NCBI GenBank assembly: GCA_003134995.1
Contig: PLDC01000025.1
Location: forward strand, 182,882 to 246,881
Reading direction: 5' to 3'
DNA length: 64,000 nt
Source of the DNA: Acidobacteriaceae bacterium
Lineage (GTDB): Bacteria > Acidobacteriota > Terriglobia > Terriglobales > Acidobacteriaceae
Position 1 is the stretch's first letter, and every line of letters starts with the position of its first letter. The notes under the pieces are model-generated. The model saw nothing but the letters and a program-made list of their open reading frames with translations. It was not told the DNA's origin and ran no database searches. This document shows, one piece after another, positions 54,344-63,837 of the stretch. A program made the position numbers and the translations under genes.

Positions 54344-55455
54344 AACGCTTCGTATTGTGGAACGATTTTGCTGGAGCAGAAACCGGCCTGCGCCGCAGCA
54401 CGAGCCGCCTTCCCCATCGTCCGCAGCCGGCTTTCATCATTCAAAAGATCGATGGCATAGCGGGCCATGGTGTCGACATCGCCGACGTCGGCCAGATATC
54501 CGCTCACGCCGTGTTCGATCACCTCCGCGACTCCGCCAGTACGCGTGGCGATGGGGACGACTTCGCAAGCCATGCCTTCGAGTGCCGCCAGGCCGAAGGA
54601 TTCCAGTTCGCTCGGCATCAGCAGAACGTCGGCGATTCCAAGCTTATCCTGCACCTGGTCTTGCTTGCCGAGGAAGAGAACGTCTTCGTGAATTCCTTTT
54701 TGCACGGCCAGCCATTCCGCCACTGAGCGGTCAGGGCCGTCGCCAATGAGCAGCAGTCGTGACGGAACTTGCTTGCGCACGCGATCAAAGATCTCGATAA
54801 CATCGGTGAGCCGCTTAACCGGGCGAAAATTCGAGAGGTGAACCAGCAACCGCTCTTCGTTGGGTGCGTACTCGAGGCGAAGTTCCACGGAATTCTTCGG
54901 CCTGCAATACACGTCGCAATTGACCGAGTTGTAGATGACTTCGATTTCATTCTTTACATCGAAGACCCGCAGAGTTCGGTCGCGCAGGTAATTGGAGACG
55001 GCTGTGACGCCGTCACTCTGATTAATGGAATAGCGCGTGATCGGCAGGTAGGAACGATCGAGCCCCACCAAAGTGATATCGGTTCCGTGCAGCGTAGTCA
55101 CGAAAGGCAGGCGGCGGCCGCGCGGGCTATCGGCCAGCATCTGCCGCGCCAGCAGCGCGCTCACGGAATGCGGAATCGCGTAGTGCACATGCAGCAAGTC
55201 GAGATCGTACAGTTGAGCGACCTCAGCCATGCGCGTGGCCAACGCCAGATCGTACGGCGGATAATCGAATAGCGGATAGCGCGACACTTCCACTTCGTGA
55301 TAGTGGATGTTCGGTTCCTGTCCGCGCAGCCGGATGGGTTGAGCGTAGGAGATGAAATGGATCTCTTGGCCGCGCTGCGCCAGTTCGAGTCCGAGTTCCG
55401 TGGCCACTACGCCGCTGCCGCCGTATGTGGGATAACAAGTGATGCCGATTTTCAT
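54313..55455 (-). CDS. bshA: BshA-like GT4 glycosyltransferase
   Basis: 380 residues from the ATG at 55455. It resembles BshA, the enzyme joining GlcNAc to L-malate as the first step of bacillithiol synthesis. The GITCYPTYGGSGVVATELG N-terminus, TLHGTDITLVG, HLSNFRPVKRL and the nucleotide-sugar motif MPSELESFGLAALEGMAC are all of that type. Known BshA proteins share these motifs, but other GT4 enzymes can look similar. No bshB1 (LmbE-type) or bshC gene is in the window, so the pathway is incomplete here. It overlaps the kinase gene end by 31 bp, convergently. Confidence 0.8.
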   Translation of the reverse strand: MKIGITCYPTYGGSGVVATELGLELAQRGQEIHFISYAQPIRLRGQEPNIHYHEVEVSRYPLFDYPPYDLALATRMAEVAQLYDLDLLHVHYAIPHSVSALLARQMLADSPRGRRLPFVTTLHGTDITLVGLDRSYLPITRYSINQSDGVTAVSNYLRDRTLRVFDVKNEIEVIYNSVNCDVYCRPKNSVELRLEYAPNEERLLVHLSNFRPVKRLTDVIEIFDRVRKQVPSRLLLIGDGPDRSVAEWLAVQKGIHEDVLFLGKQDQVQDKLGIADVLLMPSELESFGLAALEGMACEVVPIATRTGGVAEVIEHGVSGYLADVGDVDTMARYAIDLLNDESRLRTMGKAARAAAQAGFCSSKIVPQYEAFYRRVVERSS

Positions 55456-55583
55456 TCGGTCGGGGTGCGCCCTTTCGCGCGGTTCTACAAGCTTCTGTAA
55501 TTCGATGGCTGGAAACAATAGACGATGCAGATTCTACAGGGATAGCGCCTTGGGAACGAGAAAAGCAGATTGAAACGCCCGAT

Positions 55584-56264
55584 TTACTCGGATTCTTTTT
55601 GCGCTTGCTTGATCAGGCCAGGGTCCTGACTGTCCAGATGGGCCTGGAAGTGGTTCTTGGTGTGCTCCGGCAGACCGGTGAATTCGATGCCCATGCCGAC
55701 GCCGGGATCACAGGTTCGAACCGTGGCGGAGGACGTAACGTGCTCCTGGTCGATCCAGATATCAACTCGCAGCACGGTTGAAATAGGCAATGGCATTGCG
55801 GTTTCAACGTAACAACCGTTGCCGCTGACGTCGGTTGCATTTACGCGCATCGGAGTGTTGACGCGTTCATCGCGAAATTCCAGAGGGAACGAAATCCTGT
55901 GACGTTGAAAACGCCGGCGATTGTCAGCGGCAGGAACTGGCAGGTTCGACCGTATTTCTACCGGCAGCTCGGAAATCCATGGACATTCCTGATCTGCTAC
56001 CAGCTGAACTCCCGTCTGAATTTTCTTGATTCCTCCGGCCTCCATCACCCAGATTACTTTGCAGCGAGCTTTCTTGGTTTGATACTGAACGCCAATCACG
56101 TCGCCCACTTTTAGCTGATGCTCAAGACCGGAAATGCAGGCTCCCGTGACGCTGACATTCTGGGCAACTGCGTGCTGATTGAAGGGATGGTCGTTCGCTC
56201 CCATCCCCCACACACGTATGCGCAGGTCCAAGGTCGTACGCGGAGCTGCCCCAAAGGCAGACAT
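55584..56264 (-). CDS. PilZ-domain protein, possibly tandem
   Basis: A 226-residue soluble protein. The C-terminal half has the full PilZ cyclic-di-GMP motifs: RRRFQRHR at about 116-123 and DVSGNGCYVE at about 145-154. The N-terminal half (about 12-95) shows a similar pattern with NVSVTGACISG but no obvious RxxxR, so it may be a second, degenerate PilZ module. Proteins of this type transmit cyclic-di-GMP to motility or exopolysaccharide systems. No cyclase or phosphodiesterase is near. It lies upstream of bshA on the same strand. Confidence 0.88.
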   Translation of the reverse strand: MSAFGAAPRTTLDLRIRVWGMGANDHPFNQHAVAQNVSVTGACISGLEHQLKVGDVIGVQYQTKKARCKVIWVMEAGGIKKIQTGVQLVADQECPWISELPVEIRSNLPVPAADNRRRFQRHRISFPLEFRDERVNTPMRVNATDVSGNGCYVETAMPLPISTVLRVDIWIDQEHVTSSATVRTCDPGVGMGIEFTGLPEHTKNHFQAHLDSQDPGLIKQAQKESE

Positions 56265-56418
56265 GATAAAGGCCTCCCAGCTTCAACATTCTTAGCTGGC
56301 TCTTATAAATGATAACCCGTGGGGAGGATTTGCCTAAGGTTACTAAGGTTTAGGTCGTTGTGCGTTTGGCTCGCGTTGGGCCGGTTGAGTCTCGGGGCGC
56401 TCGTACGCGTTGAAAAAG

Positions 56419-57312
56419 CTATGCGATGCGCACGCTGGAAATCAGGTCGCGGTAGGAAATCAATTCGATTCCTTGATCCGACAGCAACTCGCGGGCTTCG
56501 GGCATGGTTAGAATTTGTAACTCGGTTTCACGCGATTCGCGGAGGCGGGTGTTGGCAGACTTGAGATCGTCGTCGTTGTATCCGGGATGGCAGACGAATT
56601 CCCAGGTGCCTTCAGGAATGATCGCGGCGATCGCGCGGAAGAGTTTTTCATCGAGGGCGCCGGTGACCACGACGCCGAGCGTGCCGTCGGGAGTTATAAA
56701 GTCCTCTCGCTTCACCGAGTCGTGGAACTTGGAGGCGAGCGTGCGGAGGATTCGCACCTCGGCATAGCGCGTCCAGAGAGTGGGGCGCGACAGCAGTTCA
56801 CCAGACTTCAGCGGCTTACGCGGGCCGAACGGATTACGAATTGCAGGCACACCGCAGGCTCGAGCAGCGCGCAGCATGGGCCGCGATATCGCGGGAAACA
56901 AATGCGTGTGCTTGTGAGTGTCCACGTGAGAGACGTTGATGCCGGCGGCCTGGAGTTTGCGAATCTGCGCGCTCGCTTCAGCTTCGATCTCGGCGGGATC
57001 GAGGCGGCCGGTCAGGGCGCGTGCCGCAAAAGATTTCAAGCCATCGCGGAAGCGGAAGCCGTTGGAATGTGCGGAGGTAATGGACGGCAATCGCTTGGCA
57101 TCAAGAACCGGCTCGCCGTCGATCAGCACCACATGACAACCGACGCTGAGACTCGGAACAGTCTTTGCCGAACGGACCGCATCTTCGAAGGCGCGTCCGT
57201 TGGCCATTAGCGTGGAGGAAGTCACGATCCCATGGGTGTGGGTTTCAACGATGGCGCGATTTACGCCTTCGGTGAAGCCAAAGTCATCGGCATTGACGAT
57301 CAAGCGGCGCAC
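56419..57312 (-). CDS. YdjC/ChbG-like carbohydrate deacetylase
   Basis: A 297-residue protein of the YdjC family, which includes ChbG (chitooligosaccharide deacetylase) and HpnK of hopanoid clusters. The metal-binding start MRRLIVNADDFGFTEGVNRA (Asp9/Asp10) and the SHVDTHKHTHLFP histidine motif are intact, as are the FVCHPGYND residues near the C-terminus. No hopanoid gene is adjacent, so HpnK is not favoured; the substrate is unknown. It is a single leftward gene. Confidence 0.88.
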   Translation of the reverse strand: MRRLIVNADDFGFTEGVNRAIVETHTHGIVTSSTLMANGRAFEDAVRSAKTVPSLSVGCHVVLIDGEPVLDAKRLPSITSAHSNGFRFRDGLKSFAARALTGRLDPAEIEAEASAQIRKLQAAGINVSHVDTHKHTHLFPAISRPMLRAARACGVPAIRNPFGPRKPLKSGELLSRPTLWTRYAEVRILRTLASKFHDSVKREDFITPDGTLGVVVTGALDEKLFRAIAAIIPEGTWEFVCHPGYNDDDLKSANTRLRESRETELQILTMPEARELLSDQGIELISYRDLISSVRIA

Positions 57313-57409
57313 GGCGTCAGTCTAGCAGGAGAGGATTTATGGATGAGACGGATCGTTCTTCGATATTGTGATGCAAGCCGGTGCGGAATATTCAGAAGCC
57401 GCCAGAGGT

Positions 57410-57449
57410 GTGGGCGGGACGCCCCCACGACAGCCGCCGGGACGGCGGC
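57410..57449. repeat. Twin GC-rich hairpins (dispersed repeat type)
   Basis: Hairpin GTGGGCG-GGA-CGCCCCCAC (57410-57428) followed by GCCGCC-GGGAC-GGCGGC (57433-57449). It lies in the gap between two leftward genes. A similar hairpin-rich stretch is at 58000-58050. Confidence 0.6.
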
Positions 57450-57487
57450 GCTACTCGAGACGCTCATGTGCCGCTGCGAGGCTCGAT

Positions 57488-57877
57488 TTATTTTTGTTTC
57501 GCGGCGCTTTCATCGCCGAAGAGATTGACCACGACTGCAACGTCAAACTTTGAGTAGTACTTTTTCACGTCTGCTGCGCCATACTTCTTGCGAAATTTCT
57601 CGGCCACTGAAGAAACTGCTTTGGGGTCGGTGACGAGTGTGGCTTGGAAATCCTCTGCTGCGCTTCTGGTTGAGATCTGGATCCAAGGATTGCGCATCAG
57701 ATTTTCGTACCACTGTGTCTCGGAACCCTGCACCGGCAACAAGAACAACTTGTCTTGCTCGAGCACGAACCATACCGGACGGGTCGTGACCTTCCCCGAC
57801 TTGCGTCCAATAACGCTGACATGAACCTCGCGGTCGCGCTGCAGCAGAGTCTTCAATTTATCTTTTTCTTTCGGCAT
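57488..57877 (-). CDS. Split-barrel flavin/F420-binding-like protein (PPOX/DUF385 type)
   Basis: 129 residues from the ATG at 57877, which has GGGAGG just upstream. The core (HVSVIGRKSGKVTTRPVWFV, LLPVQGSETQWYENLMRNPW) fits the split-barrel fold of pyridoxamine-phosphate-oxidase-like or deazaflavin-dependent nitroreductase-like proteins. Whether it binds FMN, F420 or haem is unresolved. A start at 57976 adds 33 unsupported residues. It is a single gene before the tRNA. Confidence 0.8.
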   Translation of the reverse strand: MPKEKDKLKTLLQRDREVHVSVIGRKSGKVTTRPVWFVLEQDKLFLLPVQGSETQWYENLMRNPWIQISTRSAAEDFQATLVTDPKAVSSVAEKFRKKYGAADVKKYYSKFDVAVVVNLFGDESAAKQK

Positions 57878-58079
57878 GCTGCCTCCCGGGATTTTCAGTT
57901 TCCCGCGCACATAATCATACCCTTGACAGTGAGCAACGGCGCATCGCGATAGGTGCGGCGGGTATGGGTCGAACATCTCGATGTCACGTGTCGGCGGACC
58001 TCGCGGGAGACCTCGCAGCGCCCCGACCGTGCGGGCAAGACGCCGATGCTACATGTTATGCTGCTTGAAGTTACAGGTG

Positions 58080-58156
58080 GGGCGGTTAGCTCAGCTGGTT
58101 AGAGCGCCTGCCTTACAAGCAGGAGGTCGCAGGTTCGAGTCCTGCACTGCCCACCA
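58080..58156 (+). tRNA. tRNA-Val (anticodon UAC)
   Basis: A 77-base tRNA with an intact cloverleaf. Acceptor GGGCGGT pairs with ACTGCCC, the D arm contains AGCTCAGCTGGTTAGAGC, the anticodon loop is CTTACAA (anticodon TAC) on a CCTGC/GCAGG stem, and the T arm reads GCAGGTTCGAGTCCTGC. CCA is encoded at the 3' end. No integrase gene or attachment duplication is visible beside it. Confidence 0.96.
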
Positions 58157-58217
58157 ACTCTTCTGAGCGGGATCTTGCGGACCATTCATTACCTCACAGC
58201 CTTTCCGGCATTCTTCT

Positions 58218-59495
58218 TCAGCGTGGGATCGGAGTGAGACCGTTCTTGCGAATTTTATCTATGCTTAACACCCTGTACCAGGATTTTCCGTCGCGCCAAT
58301 TTGGCTCGACCTCCGTCCAGAATTCCTCATAGCCTTTCTTTGTTGCAGCCAGGAATTCGTCGTAGGAGTGGCTGGTGATTACTGGCTGCTTAGCGTCGAA
58401 CGGCTGATCGTCGGGCCGCGGACCACTGCCCAGCATAGTCGTCTCCAGGAATGCCAGTTGGTCGCGCTGCGAATGGCTAATGCCTTTCGTTTTTTCGTCG
58501 AGGTAATAGCCAACAAACATGTGTCCCGGCTTCATGACCAGTACTGGGGAAATGCCGATTTTGTACAGAACCGACGCAAACAGGACGGAGCCATCTACGC
58601 AATTAGCCTCGCCCCTGCCCGCGCTCTGATAGGCGAAGCGGACACTTTGGCTCTGGATACTGTCAGACAAAGCAGAAGGACGCGTTATGCTGGAATACCT
58701 GACATCCCGGTGCTGGAGAGCGTTCCAGATTGCGAAGACCTGCATTCGCACAGCTTCTTTCGATGCGCGGCCGGAGTTGTATCCGTAAAATTCTGAAACC
58801 CCGTGCCACTTCAATGCCTCGTGCAAAAGTTGATCGACGATGGGACTATTCTCGTTGACGAAGGCGGCAAACAAATGGGAATAGTCGTGGAGATTTCCTT
58901 TCGAGTCGACCGACCTGGTGGGCACGTCGTTGACTGCGCGAATCTGAACGTGCACGGTTTTCTGTCCCAGGTTTTCGCCATCAGCTTTCACGCTGATCAC
59001 CGTCGTGGTCGGAAACGCCTCGTCGTTGAAGGTCAGCTTATGCGTGTCCCATCGCGGTGTGGGCGCGATCCAGTATTGTCGATCCGCAGTTTTCAAGACG
59101 GCATCGCAAGAGCTCTTGGCTAAGAAAAATCCATCTACCATGACCTCGATATGCACGCGTGTACTTGGGGAAGAAGATTTCACGCGAACGCGGAATGTGC
59201 CGTGCGGATCACAGAGGATTCCGCTTGCTCCGGGCTGTGGTGGGACGGCAGCAGTTGAAAGAATCACCGAAGGGAAGACCTGATCTGGAATCACCGGCTC
59301 CCAAGTCACGACGGGCTTGGACGCGGCCTGCGCTAATTGCTGCGTCACGGCTGCAGCCAACAGCGCGAGGATAATGGTTCTTTTCACGGCCGCTCGTTTG
59401 CTTTGGCTGAGAATCAGAGTGTTTGCTCGCTTCTTTATTATTATTACGGTTCTTAACTTTTGTTTTAACTTCTGCATTAATTCGAGTACGCGCAA
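58218..59495 (-). CDS. Exported transglutaminase-like protein
   Basis: A 425-residue reading, but the real protein probably begins near codon 37 (GTG, VKRTIILALLAAAVTQQLAQ), which gives a normal signal peptide. The mature N-terminal part is beta-rich (CDPHGTFRVRVKSSSPSTRV). The C-terminal half has a transglutaminase/cysteine-protease-like arrangement: a Cys in GEANCVDGSVLFASVLYKIG and a His in MKPGHMFVGYY. The third, acidic residue is not obvious. The target is unknown. It lies between tRNA-Val and the saccharide-use genes. Confidence 0.65.
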   Translation of the reverse strand: MRVLELMQKLKQKLRTVIIIKKRANTLILSQSKRAAVKRTIILALLAAAVTQQLAQAASKPVVTWEPVIPDQVFPSVILSTAAVPPQPGASGILCDPHGTFRVRVKSSSPSTRVHIEVMVDGFFLAKSSCDAVLKTADRQYWIAPTPRWDTHKLTFNDEAFPTTTVISVKADGENLGQKTVHVQIRAVNDVPTRSVDSKGNLHDYSHLFAAFVNENSPIVDQLLHEALKWHGVSEFYGYNSGRASKEAVRMQVFAIWNALQHRDVRYSSITRPSALSDSIQSQSVRFAYQSAGRGEANCVDGSVLFASVLYKIGISPVLVMKPGHMFVGYYLDEKTKGISHSQRDQLAFLETTMLGSGPRPDDQPFDAKQPVITSHSYDEFLAATKKGYEEFWTEVEPNWRDGKSWYRVLSIDKIRKNGLTPIPR

Positions 59496-59586
59496 GTGGC
59501 ACTTTAAACCGCGGATGCAGTTCGAGACAAACCTGCAGCTCGCATCGAAAACTCAGTTTACGTGAGGCCGCTCGACTACGAAAGAA

Positions 59587-60912
59587 TCACTCAGATTTGA
59601 AGCCGACCTTTTCCATGGCCGATGCTGCTTCCGGATTTTTCATGAACGTTTCCCAGACGAATCCGGAGCGATAGTTCTCCGCCATCAGCATGGTAATGCC
59701 GAGGTCGATGCCGAGCACATCCGGGTTGTACCATCCTTCGATCGGATTGAATGCATCGGCAAAACCGTAAGGCGTCCAAGCCAGTGGATAGCGGCTGCGG
59801 ATGGTGCGCAGCACTTGAATGCAATCTTCGAACACGAAAGGCAACGAGCCTCCCGTGGCGCACGGAACGATGGAGCCATCGATCATTCCATGTGCCGGAG
59901 GTCCGCCCCAGGCCGTGTAGCCGTGCGTGGAATCGGATGCTGTGATACCCCAGAGGTCTTCGCTGTAATCCGGAAGACCTCCCTTCAGGCTCAGGCAAAA
60001 TAATTTGTGCGCCTTGGTGGCCTGGATGGAGTTCTCAAAATAGTTTGCATAGTCGTCGCGCTTGTCGCGGAAATCAAACCACGCGTGAGAATACTGATGG
60101 GTGAAGAGTGGATCGTTTCCGGAGATGTATTCGACGCCCGTGTAATCGATCTTCGGCCGCGCCCAAGCCCGCCAGCTTTCCGGTGAGACTGGATGAGTGG
60201 GCGATCCAATGGCGAGCAGGTAGAGCATCATCAGTTCGCAGTAACGATTCCAGCGCGACTTCAGGAAGCCGGTTTCCGGCAGCCAGCCCATTGAAAATGT
60301 CGTGCCTCCATTGAGCATCCAGGGCCAATCGACGCGCTCATAAATTTTGGTGGCCAGCTCTTTGATTTCCGGGTCAGCGAAATACTGGCGCGCGGTAAGC
60401 ACTCCGCATAAGAGGATGGTGCTGTCGATCGACGACAGTTCACATTTGTGCAATCGCTGCCCAGTTTCCATGTGGACAAAGTGGTAAAAAAAACCATGTT
60501 CGTGAGGCATTTGATTGTGGATGAATCGGAGTGTGCGGCGTGTCCGATTTACAATCTCACGCGGCTTCGCGAAACCTCGTTGATCGGCGATGCAGAGCGC
60601 GGTCAGGCCGAACCCTGTTGCGGCGATGCTCGATAGAGTGCGCCGATCCTGGCGGCTGGTTTGGGCGCGGTCTTTTACCTGCCCGGTAGCGGCGCTGGCC
60701 TCGTGCCAGAAAAATCGAAACGAAGCCTCTTGAATTTCTTCGAGGAGTTCCTCGTCAGTGCCCGCGTACGGGACTTGCGCACTGTGGCGAGCGGCGAACG
60801 CGCGGCCTGGAATGGTCGCGAGAGCCGCGGCAGCCAATCCGCCGCCGCAGACTCGCAGAGCTTGTCTTCTACTGAGCGGCCGCTGGCCAGTCACGTGCCG
60901 GAGGATCTCCAC
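59587..60912 (-). CDS. Glucoamylase-like / GH144-type secreted glycosidase
   Basis: A 441-residue protein with a twin-arginine-like signal (SRRQALRVCGGGLAAAALAT). The mature part is an alpha/alpha barrel of the PF10091/GH144-like type, known from endo-beta-1,2-glucanases: EIQEASFRFFWHEA, STILLCGVLTARQYFADPEI, and DPLFTHQYSHAWFDFRDKRDD shortened here by eye to its DPLFTHQYSHAWFDFRD core. Activity on a beta-glucan is inferred from family only. It is encoded in a leftward run with GH39 and lacI-type genes. Confidence 0.8.
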   Translation of the reverse strand: MEILRHVTGQRPLSRRQALRVCGGGLAAAALATIPGRAFAARHSAQVPYAGTDEELLEEIQEASFRFFWHEASAATGQVKDRAQTSRQDRRTLSSIAATGFGLTALCIADQRGFAKPREIVNRTRRTLRFIHNQMPHEHGFFYHFVHMETGQRLHKCELSSIDSTILLCGVLTARQYFADPEIKELATKIYERVDWPWMLNGGTTFSMGWLPETGFLKSRWNRYCELMMLYLLAIGSPTHPVSPESWRAWARPKIDYTGVEYISGNDPLFTHQYSHAWFDFRDKRDDYANYFENSIQATKAHKLFCLSLKGGLPDYSEDLWGITASDSTHGYTAWGGPPAHGMIDGSIVPCATGGSLPFVFEDCIQVLRTIRSRYPLAWTPYGFADAFNPIEGWYNPDVLGIDLGITMLMAENYRSGFVWETFMKNPEAASAMEKVGFKSE

Positions 60913-60971
60913 TTCTAACCCGATAGGTTTTACTTCACTTCGTTCTACGTGAATCCGTGGCTGCTTCCCAA

Positions 60972-62504
60972 TTACTTCAGTTCAATTACCGCCAGCCCCT
61001 GTGCGGGTAGAGTGAGGGTTAACGTGCCATTCTTCAGGGCGCGCTTCTCGGGGACGGGAAGTGCTGCGGCGTGCTGTAGATCCTCGATCTGTTTTGGCGT
61101 GGGATAGCGCGGCGATCCCATCTTTTCATACAGTGGGCGCACATCCCCGTGACCGCCGTCCACGCGCGAAATCATAGCTTGCTTGGCTTTCGCGCCTTTG
61201 AATTCGAGGGTGACGGTTTTGCTGCTTCCTGGCGGACCTTCTTTCGAATTTGGCGGGGCATAGTTCCAGACTGCAAGCACCAGCGTGCCATCTCTTCTTT
61301 TCGTGAGCAGCGCGGAATCGGAATCGACGGCGATTCGTTGATCGCCAAGCTCATGCAATAACTTGAAAGCGGCGAAGGCGGGTTTCGGAATATCGTCGAC
61401 CGCGATCAAACCAAATCCGCCATAGAATGGAGTTTTGACGACACCCTGTTCTTCGAAAACGTCGGAGAACGTCCAGTAGGACATCATGTCTACCAGGCCG
61501 TCGCATTGGCGGATCGTATCGGCCATCCACGGCCCCATGAAGGTTGAGTCTGTGACGTCCGGTTCATTCATGTAGCTGGCGTTGAACTCAGTCCAGATCA
61601 AGGGCAACTGCGGCATCGGAGACGCCTTGATCTGATCGTGGACTTTTCGCACGGCGCGGCAAACCATTTGATTGCGCGGGATTTCTTCATGCGTGCCGAA
61701 CACGTCTTCGGCTTTGTCGTTGCCGTAGACGTGGGACGAAACGAAATCCACGGGCACCTGATTTTTCGAGCAGTGCGCGATGAAGGCGTCGGCCCATCCC
61801 GCCTGTGCTGTCGAGGGCCCACCTACGCGCAAGTGCGTGTCCACAGCCTTTAGCGCTTTCGCGGTGTGGTCGTACAGCTCCCAGTAAGTGGATTGTTTAG
61901 GATCGCCGCCCCAGAAATCCAGGTTGGGCTCATTCCAAACCTCGAAATACCATTTGCCGACTTCGTCAATTCCGTAGCGTTCGATGATGTGTTTCGCGAA
62001 CTGCGTGATCAGGGCGTCCCACTTGTTCCAGTCCTTCGGTGGTGAAATATTCGGCTTGTACCAAAAAGCATGGGGCATGTTGCGGGCCGCGAGGGCGTTG
62101 GGCATGAAGCTGAGTTCCACGAATGGTTTTGCCCCGTCGGCGAGCAGTTCGTCGTAAATCTGGTCGACGTAGGAAAAATTGTAGACCGGCTGACCGTGCT
62201 CGTCCTCGCTGTACACGCCAACTTCATCATGGAAGATGCCATGGAAGCGAACATAGCGGAAATCGGTGGCTTGCCTTACCTCGCGAAGATCTTTTCGGTA
62301 ATTGTCGCGAAGGGCGAGAACCGCGCGCCCGGAGCCGAACATCTGCTCCCAGAAGTGCGGGAACGGCGTCGCGGGCGCGCTGGCATCGAGCACAATCTGC
62401 TGCGCGGAGGATTGCGAATGAGAGGATTGCGAATGAGCCGATACGCCGAGGATCAGGAACAGCAGACTGGAAATCAGCGCCTTAGAAAAACGAGATCGAT
62501 GCAC
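60972..62504 (-). CDS. GH39-family glycosidase
   Basis: A 510-residue secreted enzyme, with a signal peptide ending near residue 25. The (beta/alpha)8 barrel has the acid/base Glu192 in WNEPNLDFWGG and the nucleophile Glu306 in LPLIWTEFNAS, the pairing of GH39 beta-xylosidases and alpha-L-iduronidase relatives. A C-terminal beta domain runs from about residue 395. A 12-bp direct repeat (SQSSHSQSS) sits just after the signal. Substrate is probably a plant or microbial polysaccharide fragment. Confidence 0.88.
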   Translation of the reverse strand: MHRSRFSKALISSLLFLILGVSAHSQSSHSQSSAQQIVLDASAPATPFPHFWEQMFGSGRAVLALRDNYRKDLREVRQATDFRYVRFHGIFHDEVGVYSEDEHGQPVYNFSYVDQIYDELLADGAKPFVELSFMPNALAARNMPHAFWYKPNISPPKDWNKWDALITQFAKHIIERYGIDEVGKWYFEVWNEPNLDFWGGDPKQSTYWELYDHTAKALKAVDTHLRVGGPSTAQAGWADAFIAHCSKNQVPVDFVSSHVYGNDKAEDVFGTHEEIPRNQMVCRAVRKVHDQIKASPMPQLPLIWTEFNASYMNEPDVTDSTFMGPWMADTIRQCDGLVDMMSYWTFSDVFEEQGVVKTPFYGGFGLIAVDDIPKPAFAAFKLLHELGDQRIAVDSDSALLTKRRDGTLVLAVWNYAPPNSKEGPPGSSKTVTLEFKGAKAKQAMISRVDGGHGDVRPLYEKMGSPRYPTPKQIEDLQHAAALPVPEKRALKNGTLTLTLPAQGLAVIELK

Positions 62505-62547
62505 GACAAACCTCCTGGAATTCAGCGAAAGTAAAACTCGACAGCAT

Positions 62548-63681
62548 TCAAGGCTGCGCCTTCAGCACCGGAAAGTGGCGATCTGCTTTTGCGGTGCTCT
62601 GCCTGACGATGAACTCGGGTTCAACCACAATTTGTTTTGCACCCCACTTTGCCGAGGGCTGGCCGACGCCGCGCAACACGACCTCGGCGGCGATTCGTCC
62701 CATCTTGCGCAGCGGTTGTTTCACCGTGGTGAGTTCAGGGCTGGAGTGCGACGCACTCTGTATGTCATCGAATCCCACCACTGAAACATCCTCTGGAACG
62801 TGCAGATTCGAGTGCCGCAGTGCGCGCATCGCACCCAGCGCGGAAATATCGTTAAACGCGAAAATCGCGGTGAAGGGCTCTCTGGCGTGAATCAATTTCT
62901 TCACCGCCTTGTAACCGACCTGGGGCGACGGAGAATCTTCTCCTAGCTGCACCGTGAGTTTCGATCGCACTTCAAGGCCAAGGCGCATTGCCGCTTCCAT
63001 GTTGGCTTTCCAGCGCACTTCGGTGTCGGAGCTGAACTGCTGACCTTTAATGAAAGCAATCTTGCGGTGCCCAAGGTGCAACAGATGCTGGAGTGCGAGT
63101 TCCGAAGCGCGGTCGTGATCGAGCACAATGTTGGTTACGCCTGGCGCCTGGTTGTGGCCGGAAATCGTCGCCACCGGCACGGGCAGCGCGTGATGCCACG
63201 GCGTGTCGATCGCGATGACGCCATCCACATTCCGGTCGAGAAACATCTTCGGATACTCTTCGATCAAATCGGCGCGATGGCGGTGACTGGTGACGAAGTA
63301 GAAGTAGCCCTCTTCGAGCAGATAGTCCTCGATGCCCCCCAGCACAGTTGCGGTATAACCTTCGCTGATTTCCGGTACAACGACGCCGACGGTGAAGCTG
63401 CGGCGAGTGCGGAGCGAACGCGCCAGAAAATTTGGGCGGTAGTTGAGTTTCCGCGCCGCCGCCAGTATGCGTTCTTTGGTTTCCTCCGGAATCGAGTCGG
63501 CGTGCGAAGAACGATTCAGCACCAGCGACACCGTGGCCGGGGAAAATCCCAGATGATCGGCCAGGTGCCTCAAGCTCGTCGGATTTTGCACTCGGGAAGA
63601 TTTTTTTCCGGAATGTGCGCGCTTTTTTTTGCCGGGCACGTTGCGCAGTCTCGCACATCGCAGAGCCGTTATACAAGGCAT
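62548..63681 (-). CDS. LacI-family transcriptional regulator
   Basis: A DNA-binding repressor controlled by a sugar ligand. The helix-turn-helix covers SLRHLADHLGFSPATVSLVL, followed by hinge-helix NYRPNFLARSLRTRRS. The periplasmic-binding-protein-like ligand domain runs to the end (VVGFDDIQSASHSSPELTTV). 377 residues from the ATG at 63681; a longer reading to 63741 would start inside the operator palindrome, and a GTG at 63640 is also possible. It faces the TonB-dependent receptor gene and precedes GH39 and GH144-like genes, so it probably controls this locus. Confidence 0.92.
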   Translation of the reverse strand: MPCITALRCARLRNVPGKKKRAHSGKKSSRVQNPTSLRHLADHLGFSPATVSLVLNRSSHADSIPEETKERILAAARKLNYRPNFLARSLRTRRSFTVGVVVPEISEGYTATVLGGIEDYLLEEGYFYFVTSHRHRADLIEEYPKMFLDRNVDGVIAIDTPWHHALPVPVATISGHNQAPGVTNIVLDHDRASELALQHLLHLGHRKIAFIKGQQFSSDTEVRWKANMEAAMRLGLEVRSKLTVQLGEDSPSPQVGYKAVKKLIHAREPFTAIFAFNDISALGAMRALRHSNLHVPEDVSVVGFDDIQSASHSSPELTTVKQPLRKMGRIAAEVVLRGVGQPSAKWGAKQIVVEPEFIVRQSTAKADRHFPVLKAQP

Positions 63682-63696
63682 TTCCGGGCAATTTGC

Positions 63697-63726
63697 TTGA
63701 CAGTGCTCTAACGCACATGATATCAA
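63697..63726 (+). promoter_or_regulatory. Promoter of the TonB-dependent receptor gene
   Basis: TTGACA at 63697-63702 and TATCAA at 63721-63726, with 18 bases between. The -10 overlaps the operator palindrome. Confidence 0.5.
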
Positions 63727-63736
63727 CGACCGTTGA
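63723..63736. promoter_or_regulatory. Palindromic operator, probable LacI-family site
   Basis: TCAACG-AC-CGTTGA, a 6-2-6 perfect palindrome between the lacI-type gene and the TonB-dependent receptor. It lies on the likely -10 region of the rightward promoter. A second palindrome ATTCTT-GGG-AAGAAT is at 63786-63800. Confidence 0.5.
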
Positions 63737-63837
63737 CTCATAATGCAGGTAAATCGATTTATTGCCGTTTTAGTACGGTATCCCTATTCTTGGGAAGAAT
63801 TATTAACACCCAAAATTTGCTGGCCGAGGAGCGCTCC

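Noticed and set aside
58080-58156. tRNA-Val as an integration site
   Set aside because: No integrase gene and no repeat of the tRNA 3' end were seen nearby.
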